A DNA stretch of 11,772 nucleotides from CAYSRM01 sp964543205 (lineage in GTDB: Bacteria; Verrucomicrobiota; Kiritimatiellia; UBA8416; CAYSRM01). Made by a program: the position numbers and the translations under genes. Shown here piece after piece: positions 5,905-11,772 of the stretch (positions are counted from its first letter, which is position 1; every line of letters starts with the position of its first letter). The notes under the pieces are model-generated. The model searched no databases. It was not told the DNA's origin and was given only the letters and a program-made list of their open reading frames with translations. The stretch is from positions 1 to 11,772 of the forward strand of contig CAZIXB010000043.1 in assembly GCA_964543205.1 (NCBI GenBank), given 5' to 3'.

Positions 5905-7248
5905 ATGAAAAAGAGTAAACTGACAATTCTGACAATGGCAACGGTATGGAGCCTGGGGTGTATACTCAACGCACAGTCAGCCGAACAGCGCAAGGGTCCG
6001 CTCAAGGATCTGCCCAGCGAGCCGAAGGGCGAGCATCTGGAGAAGATCAAGGCGTTGGGGGATAATGAGTGGGTCGAGCTCGGGCGGCCGGAAGCCGATC
6101 CCAAGTGGGGAACGGCCTGTGGGCGAAGCTGGGCGCCGCTTATGCCCTACGCGCCGGAGATGCGCGGGGCGTTTCTCACTGGCGAGGGTCCGCACGGGCA
6201 TATCAAGTCTGACGGGTACGGCATGGACGATGTCTGGTTCTACGACGCCAACCAGCACCGCTGGATCTGCGTGTATCCTGGCACGCCTGCCAGGGGCGGC
6301 TATAGCGAAACGATCAGCATCGATCCGGAAACGGGCTTCGAGGTTGACAAGGATGGCAATCCTGTTCCGGTTGCAGTGGGAGTTCACGCCTACATGCAGG
6401 TTACTTACGACACCGATCGCAAAGCCTTAATGAGGACGACCTGCGGCAGCTATTTGGGAGCAAAGATCAAGGGCCGGAAAGAAGCGCAGGATGCGTATAA
6501 GGAAGCTAAGAAGAAGCAAGAGGCGGAGGAATCTGAGGACGACAAGAAAGCCAAGTCTAAGAAAAATTTCACCACCCCATGGATATACAATACAGTTGAG
6601 GATCGGTGGGAGATTTACAGGGTTGAGAAGCCGCATCGGCGCTTTAAAATCGGCGGATTTGGCGCGACGCTCGTCTACGTGCCCAGTGTGAAGAAGGCAT
6701 TTGGTTTTCGTAAAAGAAGTTATCCGTTCGGGTGGTACGATCCGGAAAAACGGGAATGGTCGACTATTGGTCGTAAAGGGAAAACGCCGCCGTGGGATAT
6801 GGACAGCAACGTCTGCTACGACAGCAAGAGAGACTGTATTTACATGGGCGGCGGAATATTTCCTGTAATCAAAGAAGGCAGCGCGCTCTACAAATTCGAC
6901 GTGCAGACTGAAACGTTTGCGCATCTTGAGCCTGAGGGGCGTCCAACCGCCCAGAGTTATTCGAGCAACCGGGCGATGTTCCTCTACGATTCAGTCAACG
7001 ATGCCGCTGTTCTTTTCCATCACAGGGTGAAAAAGAAAAGGGGCGAGGTTGCCGGCATCTATGCGTATCATCCCGAAGAGAACAAATGGGTTACGGTTTC
7101 CGAGGAACCCGAAGCGATGACCCGCAAGAGGCCCAACGCATATTGGAACGGGTTCTACGATCCTGAACTCAATGTGTTCTTTCTTCACGTCGGCACCGAC
7201 GGCAGGGCTAACGGCTCGATGTGGGCGTACCGGTATAAAAAGAAATAG
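5905..7248 (+). CDS. Exported Kelch-type beta-propeller protein K3
   Basis: Protein of 447 residues, a close paralogue of K2 along its whole length. AAGGAG at 5894-5899 supports the ATG at 5905. Residues 1-25 are a signal peptide (KKSK start, hydrophobic core, cleavage near AQS-A); a Cys at 19 lies in SLGC, which is not a good lipobox. It has the same blade signatures: WFYDANQHRWICVYPG, PWIYNTVEDRWEIY, FGWYDPEKREW, CYDSKRDCIYMGGG (Arg to Cys relative to K1 and K2), LYKFDVQTETF, IYAYHPEENKW and GFYDPELNVFF. A charged linker of different sequence (KKKQEAEESEDDKKAKSKK) replaces that of K2. It ends AYRYKKK. The first 150 mature residues are visibly more conserved with K2 than the rest, including a 38-base exact DNA match (6241-6278 with 4634-4671). 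The regulator gene follows within about 50 bases. Role unknown, extracytoplasmic. Confidence 0.85.
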   Translation: MKKSKLTILTMATVWSLGCILNAQSAEQRKGPLKDLPSEPKGEHLEKIKALGDNEWVELGRPEADPKWGTACGRSWAPLMPYAPEMRGAFLTGEGPHGHIKSDGYGMDDVWFYDANQHRWICVYPGTPARGGYSETISIDPETGFEVDKDGNPVPVAVGVHAYMQVTYDTDRKALMRTTCGSYLGAKIKGRKEAQDAYKEAKKKQEAEESEDDKKAKSKKNFTTPWIYNTVEDRWEIYRVEKPHRRFKIGGFGATLVYVPSVKKAFGFRKRSYPFGWYDPEKREWSTIGRKGKTPPWDMDSNVCYDSKRDCIYMGGGIFPVIKEGSALYKFDVQTETFAHLEPEGRPTAQSYSSNRAMFLYDSVNDAAVLFHHRVKKKRGEVAGIYAYHPEENKWVTVSEEPEAMTRKRPNAYWNGFYDPELNVFFLHVGTDGRANGSMWAYRYKKK

Positions 7249-7287
7249 TCTGAATAGATCTGGGCAGGCGGTAAAATAAAGAACTCA

Positions 7288-7293
7288 TATAAT
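7288..7293 (+). promoter_or_regulatory. Consensus -10 hexamer before the regulator gene
   Basis: TATAAT occurs in a short AT-rich patch between K3 and the regulator. No -35 hexamer was found 16-18 bases upstream (CAGGCG lies there). A transcript from it would start near 7300, at the likely ATG (7298), which would make a leaderless mRNA. It could be coincidental, with the regulator read from the K3 transcript. Confidence 0.3.
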
Positions 7294-7297
7294 AGTA

Positions 7298-8406
7298 ATG
7301 GTTTTTCCCGGGCAACCAAACTTGATCAGACCTGTCGCCGGATTAAAGATGAAATTGAACAAGGCGGACTGTGGGGTCAGCGCATTGCCGGGTATCGCGA
7401 GTTGGCAGGGCGCCTTGGCGTGGCGGGTCAGACTATTCAACGGGCGTTGGATGTTCTGGAAGCCGACGGAGTAGTGGAGCGCCGGCACGGGGCCGGGACA
7501 TTTGCGTTGACCCCCGGCCAGAAAAAGCAACGCTCGCGAGTCCGCACCGTGGGGGTAATAGCCAATACGCATGCACTTTCCGTTCCTTCACAGGCGGCAA
7601 TTGCCGATATCAAAAAAGGAATTGCGTCGCGGGCGCGACCTGCGTCTATTGATTTAAAAATTTACGAATGGCGCAACGAGAAGGATCGTGGCGCTCTTGA
7701 AGATACCAGGGAAATCAGGGGGCTGGATGGATTCATCTTTATACGCTTCATGCGGCACGATCTTGTTCATCGCTTGATCCGGTTGCGCGGCAAACCAATC
7801 GTGGTGGTGGATCAGCAGTGTCAGGGGCTTCCCGTGATAACCGTTAATGATGAAACTTTTCCCGGCTCCCTTGCGGTGACACGGCACCTGATTTCGTTGG
7901 GGCACCGGCGCATTGCTTTTCTGGATATTGATGACAGATCCGGATGGAACTCGTGCAAATACGCGGGCTACAGGGCGGCGATGGACGAACAGGGCCTGCC
8001 GGATGACGGGGATCTTGTTGTGGCTCCGCCGGTTTCAGTGGCCTCAACCCAGGATATCCTTGAGCGCGAGGTTGACCGGGCCATTGATCAAGCTCTTGGC
8101 TTGCCTGACCCTCCTACGGCGCTGTTTGCTTACGATGATCGGCGCGCTTTGGCTGCGATGAAGAGCCTGAAAAAAAGAGGAATTGAACCGGGAGTTGATA
8201 TGGCAGTGGCGGGATTCGGCGATACGGCGTTTCGCGCCGGGTTGTGCAGCGATTTGACGAGCTGCCGGATTCCGTTTCGGAAGATGGGAGAAAAAGCCAT
8301 ACTGGCTGTGCTTGAGCACCATTTTGAAACCGGGCGCAATGGAACTGTTTATGTTCAGGATCGCCTGATGCAACGTTCCAGCACATTGGGCGCAAAGCTC
8401 GGCTGA
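7298..8406 (+). CDS. GntR-headed LacI-type transcription regulator, 5' end frameshifted
   Basis: An N-terminal GntR-type winged helix (KLDQTCRRIKDEIE from about 7318, YRELAGRLGV, QTIQRALDVLEADGVVERR, GAGTF) joins a LacI/GalR-type periplasmic-binding-protein domain from about 7543 (TVGVIANTH; LGHRRIAFL; YAGYRAAMDEQGL; PTALFAYDDRRALAAM; AVAGFGD). This is the architecture of Bacillus AraR, a ligand-responsive dimeric repressor. The frame is open from 7258 to 8406 but has no ATG, GTG or TTG before 7402, and a TTG start there would delete half of the DNA-binding domain. The ATG at 7298 is one base out of frame; one more T in the T-run at 7302-7306 would join it cleanly (MVFSRATKLDQ...). Hence the length is not a multiple of three. 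The intact part from 7402 is 334 residues, and the restored protein would be about 370. The stop lies 27 bases before N2, implying co-transcription. Ligand and operator are unknown; a sugar is plausible from the family. Confidence 0.8.
7302..7306 (+). other. Apparent single-base frameshift in a T-run
   Basis: ATGG-TTTTT-CCC puts the only nearby ATG (7298) one base out of phase with the GntR domain. Six T residues would restore a continuous frame with a normal N-terminus. It may be a sequencing or assembly error, a real mutation, or a slippage site. An ATT or ATA start in the open frame is the alternative. Confidence 0.5.
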
Positions 8407-8433
8407 GCAGAACGCCACATATAGAGAAAACAC

Positions 8434-11400
8434 ATGTTTGTAAAAAGGCAGACCGCGAGAGCAAAAAAATACATCGTTTCCGGATTGGTATGGCTTGTTT
8501 TTCTTGGATTGGCTGATGCTTCTGTACACACTCGTTTGTCTATCCGCCTGGACAATGTTCCGTTAAAAGAAGCGCTGGAAAGCATTGGCCGTAAAAGCGG
8601 GGTAAATTTTATTATTGATGCGGCCATGCTGCGCGGCGCAGCGCCGGTGACCGTAAATATTCATGACCAGGAGGCCGGTCGTGCGGCGGACCGTATTCTG
8701 CGTCCCCGGGGATTCGGAATGGATGTGTCCGGCAAGGAAAGAGTTCGGGTCGTGAAGCTGGAACCGGCCGATGAATTCAAGGCAAAGCGCGATAATGTTT
8801 TTGAGTTTGCAAGAAAACCTGTTGTTACACGGGAGGGCAAGGATCGGGTAAAGATCGAGTTTGAGGTTCAGGGCTGGTGCGATGCAACTGTGGCCATTGA
8901 GGATTCGGATGGACGCATTCTGAGGCACCTGGCAAGCGGCGTGCTGGGGCCGCGCGCTCCTGAACCGTTCCGCTGGAACTCAAAGGCGCAAAAGCTTGTA
9001 TGGGACGGGAAAGACGACGAAGGCAAGTACGTGGACGACAAGGACTCTGTAGTGGTTCGCGTGTCCCTTGGTCTCAAGCCGCGCTTTGAGCGGACGTTGT
9101 TCTGGAGTCCCAAAAAGCGAATTTCCACAACGGCGCCGCTGCTTCATGCGGCTCCCGAAGGCGTATATGTGTTTGAGGGAAGAGGCGTCGATCATCTAAG
9201 GTTGTTTACACACGAGGGTGAATACGCGAAGACACTTGTGCCGCCTCCGGCCGGTACCATTCCGGAGATCATCGGATTGCCCCGCCATGTCGTGCCGCAA
9301 ACCGGGCGAAAGATGCCTGTTATGCAGGGTTTCGTTCAGTCCACTCTGCTGACCTCGGGAACCAGCGCCCTGTTTGAGGCCGGTAAGGTAAAGTTCGGCA
9401 TGACAACAGCCGCCCGGGCCATGGCTGTGCAGCCCATGCCAGGGGCGCCAAGCCGGATTGCGCTGGGTTTTATTAAATTGAACCGTCTGGCCGGCAATGG
9501 CACGAGCGGAGGGCTTCCTTTCGAAGGACCGAAAATCGAGTTCTACACAAAACTGGGAGGAATGGCCGGCCCCTGGGAAGGCAACAAAAAATTCCATATG
9601 TCGCCCAGCAGTATGGCTTTCAGTCCTGATGGCAGTCATCTGTACTTGACAGGATATATGTGGACAAAATCCCGCGGAGGCGGAGCAGCTTATCATGGGG
9701 TGTACCGGCTTAACTACGAAACAAACGAGAAGCCAAAGGTGTTCGCCGGCGTCATGACCCAGGACGGCGCGGGAAGCGGCGATGATCGATTCAATGTCCC
9801 CACCTCGGTCGCAGTGGACAAAGAGGGTCGGGTTTACGTGTCCGATTATCTTAACGACAGGATACAAGTCTTCACACCGGATGGATCCCTGGTAAAGTCG
9901 TTGCCTGTCATCCGGCCTGCGAAAGTATCCGTTCATGCTCACACAAGCGAGATATACGCTTTTTCCTGGCCTGTTTCAGGTTATCCATACAAGGAGAACG
10001 GCAAAGAGACCACAAAGTTGCGCAAGATAAAACCCACCCTGACCCGGCTTGGGACATTAAAAAAACCGGCAGGCGATCCTGTACGGCAGACGCTGCCGCT
10101 TGGCCACCATGATTCTAATCACCTGTACATGTTCGGACAGATCTATTCGGTTGCTCTTGATTCGTGGGCGGAAGAACCAACGCTTTGGGCCGTTGGCCGC
10201 CGCCATGAAGTAACACAGGCCGCCATGAGTTGGAATGCGGGAGCTGCTTCGGGCTTAGTGCGGCGTAAATGGATGAAATACGGGGTGCGGATACTGAAAG
10301 AAGAAGGCGGCAAATGGGTGATAAAACGCCATTTTGGAGAAGAGGCGGCCGCTAAGTTGGCGCGAATCAGTCCGCCCTCGTTTGCTGCTCAACGGCTCTA
10401 TTTCAATCCGCGGAATAAACGTCTCTACCTGGGCGAACCGATTGGATTCCAGAAATCATTCCGGGATCTGGTGGAGATTGATCCCGAGACCGGACGGCAG
10501 CGAATTGTGCAGCTTCCTTTCGATGCGGAAGATATGGCCTTCGATTTGAACGGCCATGCCTATTTGCGGACCGACAAGTTGATAGCGCGTTATGACGCCG
10601 CCAACTGGCGCGAGATTCCCTGGGATTACGGTGAGAAACACGACGGGGTCGGGTTTGCCCGTGGCGGCGGGGGCAGGAGCGGTAATGTGATCTCCGCTTT
10701 GCCGTTGCCCGGCGGCGCTCGCCCGGTGAACTGGAGCATGGGCGGCATGTATGTGTCGCCCAAAAAGCTGTTGGTCGTTTCCGTAACCAGCAAAGCCCCG
10801 AACCGGGATTTGAGTCGTCAATTATCCGCTTTGCGGCGGCATGCGAAGTCAGTATATGAAGAGAAAAAACAGTACGAGCCGATGGCTTTTCCGGGTCGGC
10901 GGCGCTGGGGCGAAGTGCATGTCTGGAACAAGCATGGAGAACTGGTTATCGAGGACGCGGCGCCAGGCCTGCGCCGGTTGGACGGCATCGCGATTTCAGA
11001 CCGGGACCACAGCATTTACGCGTATGCGCACGCCAACCGCATGCTGCCCGATGGCGCTCCCTATTTCCGCGGATTAACCGGCACCGCCATGAAATTTCCA
11101 AGATCCAGGGTCCGCATACGCTCTCCTCACCATGCTGTAGTACCGTTGCAAAAAGACGAGCAGCCCGCCCGCCCTATGGAACTGGATGAAGGATGGGTAA
11201 ACGGAGCGGAATGGTTCTATGGCGGAATCGGTTTTGCCGGGTTCAATCGCGCGGCTGCGGTGATCGGCGGCGGCTGCGTCTGCTGGAATTTCCGCGGCAG
11301 TTTTGACTATTTTGAGCGTTCGTTTCTTCCCGAGCTGGATCTTTTCTCTGTTGCCGTTGTCGATCCGGCCGGCAATCTGATTGTGCGCATCGGCGACTAC

Positions 11401-11628
11401 GGCAATGTGGACGAAGGTGTGCCGCTGGTGAAAGAGGGCGGGCCGCCCGATCCGCGTTCGATCGGAGGCGACGAAACCTCATTTATCCGTCCGGCCTATC
11501 TGGCGACACACACCGACAGGCGCCTTTTTGTGGCCGACTATGGCAACGCGCGTATTATCAGCGTCAAGCTCGGCTATCACACTGAAGAAACTGTTGCATT
11601 GAAAAATATGCAGGACGGGGAGCGCTGA
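8434..11628 (+). CDS. Exported STN - FlgD-like Ig - NHL-repeat protein N2
   Basis: Protein of 1064 residues, a full-length paralogue of N1. Its start is 27 bases after the regulator stop, with only a weak AGAG before it; the ATG at 8434 opens a signal peptide (residues 1-29, cleavage at ADA-S), which supports it. STN-like domain at about 34-95 (LSIRLDNVPLKEALESIGRK then SGVNFIID, PVTVNI). FlgD-like Ig domain at about 147-219 (WCDATVAIED, LRHLASGVLG, LVWDGKDDEGKYVDDKD). NHL repeat at about 450-490 (VPTSVAVDKEGRVYVSDYLN then DRIQVFTPDG). A second strongly conserved run is EDMAFDLNGHAYLRTDK, matching EDMAFDQHGHVYLRSSE in N1. A glycine-rich loop lies near 740-750 and a C-V-C-W motif at 948-951. 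The last residues, SVKLGYHTEETVALK then QDGER, match N1 to the stop. It is predicted to be periplasmic or outer-membrane-associated with no enzyme signature. It is probably controlled by the adjacent regulator. Confidence 0.85.
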   Translation: MFVKRQTARAKKYIVSGLVWLVFLGLADASVHTRLSIRLDNVPLKEALESIGRKSGVNFIIDAAMLRGAAPVTVNIHDQEAGRAADRILRPRGFGMDVSGKERVRVVKLEPADEFKAKRDNVFEFARKPVVTREGKDRVKIEFEVQGWCDATVAIEDSDGRILRHLASGVLGPRAPEPFRWNSKAQKLVWDGKDDEGKYVDDKDSVVVRVSLGLKPRFERTLFWSPKKRISTTAPLLHAAPEGVYVFEGRGVDHLRLFTHEGEYAKTLVPPPAGTIPEIIGLPRHVVPQTGRKMPVMQGFVQSTLLTSGTSALFEAGKVKFGMTTAARAMAVQPMPGAPSRIALGFIKLNRLAGNGTSGGLPFEGPKIEFYTKLGGMAGPWEGNKKFHMSPSSMAFSPDGSHLYLTGYMWTKSRGGGAAYHGVYRLNYETNEKPKVFAGVMTQDGAGSGDDRFNVPTSVAVDKEGRVYVSDYLNDRIQVFTPDGSLVKSLPVIRPAKVSVHAHTSEIYAFSWPVSGYPYKENGKETTKLRKIKPTLTRLGTLKKPAGDPVRQTLPLGHHDSNHLYMFGQIYSVALDSWAEEPTLWAVGRRHEVTQAAMSWNAGAASGLVRRKWMKYGVRILKEEGGKWVIKRHFGEEAAAKLARISPPSFAAQRLYFNPRNKRLYLGEPIGFQKSFRDLVEIDPETGRQRIVQLPFDAEDMAFDLNGHAYLRTDKLIARYDAANWREIPWDYGEKHDGVGFARGGGGRSGNVISALPLPGGARPVNWSMGGMYVSPKKLLVVSVTSKAPNRDLSRQLSALRRHAKSVYEEKKQYEPMAFPGRRRWGEVHVWNKHGELVIEDAAPGLRRLDGIAISDRDHSIYAYAHANRMLPDGAPYFRGLTGTAMKFPRSRVRIRSPHHAVVPLQKDEQPARPMELDEGWVNGAEWFYGGIGFAGFNRAAAVIGGGCVCWNFRGSFDYFERSFLPELDLFSVAVVDPAGNLIVRIGDYGNVDEGVPLVKEGGPPDPRSIGGDETSFIRPAYLATHTDRRLFVADYGNARIISVKLGYHTEETVALKNMQDGER

Positions 11629-11643
11629 GAGCAGGCTAAGGCC

Positions 11644-11723
11644 AGCGGCCCCAGTTCGTAATCGTAATCGGTTTTGGGGTGAAAGACGACTGTGATTACG
11701 ATTACGATTATGATTACGATTTG
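11644..11723 (+). repeat. Dispersed hairpin/hexamer repeat element, copy 2
   Basis: Same orientation and layout as the copy at 3975: a 27-base identical left part (11644-11670), inverted arms 11657-11669 and 11694-11706 (13 base pairs), loop TTTTGGGGTGAAAGACGA, then five GATTAN-type hexamers ending in GATTTG (11718-11723). It begins 15 bases after the N2 stop, as copy 1 begins 19 bases after the N1 stop. Confidence 0.85.
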
Positions 11724-11772
11724 AGTATCCAGCAACCAGTATCCAGCATCCAGTATCTAGCATCCAGCAACC
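11724..11772 (+). repeat. Heptanucleotide tandem array (AGCATCC)n, copy 2, cut by window end
   Basis: Seven 7-base units (AGTATCC, AGCAACC, AGTATCC, AGCATCC, AGTATCT, AGCATCC, AGCAACC) run to the last base and probably continue beyond it. The last four match, in order, units 3 to 6 of the array at 4063, so the arrays share ancestry rather than arising separately. Confidence 0.9.

Noticed and set aside
5905..5964. Lipoprotein signal in K3 (SLGC at residues 16-19)
   Set aside because: The -3 position is Ser rather than Leu, Val or Ile, and a better signal peptidase I site (AQS-A) lies downstream; K2 has no counterpart.
11479..11763. Reverse-strand frame over the end of N2 and the second repeat
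   Set aside because: Same artefact as at the first array; antisense to a well-supported gene.

Overview
The window carries six genes, all on the + strand. Five of them belong to just two paralogous families of exported proteins, and the sixth is a sugar-type transcription regulator. The organism is most likely a Gram-negative member of the PVC group (Lentisphaerota, Kiritimatiellota or Planctomycetota) or a similar uncultured lineage. This is inferred from a secretin/TonB short N-terminal (STN) domain fused to an Ig-like and NHL-repeat protein, from expanded families of large secreted beta-propeller proteins, and from a GntR-headed LacI-type regulator. No rRNA, tRNA, transposase, CRISPR array or phage gene was seen.

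Layout. 1-747: the last half of a Kelch-type beta-propeller protein (family K, copy K1), cut by the window edge. 818-3955: a 1045-residue exported protein with STN, FlgD-like Ig and NHL segments (family N, copy N1), 70 bases after K1. 3956-4291: a long intergenic region with a hairpin-forming hexamer repeat, a heptamer tandem array, and then an AT-rich promoter with a possible operator. 4292-5665: copy K2. 5666-5904: a spacer with a second hairpin repeat in the opposite orientation. 5905-7248: copy K3. About 7298-8406: a GntR/LacI-type regulator whose 5' end appears frameshifted. 8434-11628: copy N2, 27 bases after the regulator. 11629-11772: the same composite repeat as after N1, running off the window.

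The unit 'K gene(s), then N gene, then composite repeat' therefore occurs twice, the second time with an extra K copy and a regulator inside it. K and N proteins both start with signal peptides, so they probably act together outside the cytoplasm, in the periplasm or at the outer membrane. No enzymatic function can be assigned to either family. The regulator's ligand-binding domain suggests that a small molecule, perhaps a sugar, controls at least N2. That is inference from its position.

The most unusual features are the pairing of these two families, the STN domain in a protein with no TonB barrel or secretin, a C-x-C-W motif shared by both N proteins, and a dispersed composite repeat (a hexamer hairpin that abuts a heptamer array in two of its three copies) that marks the cassette ends.
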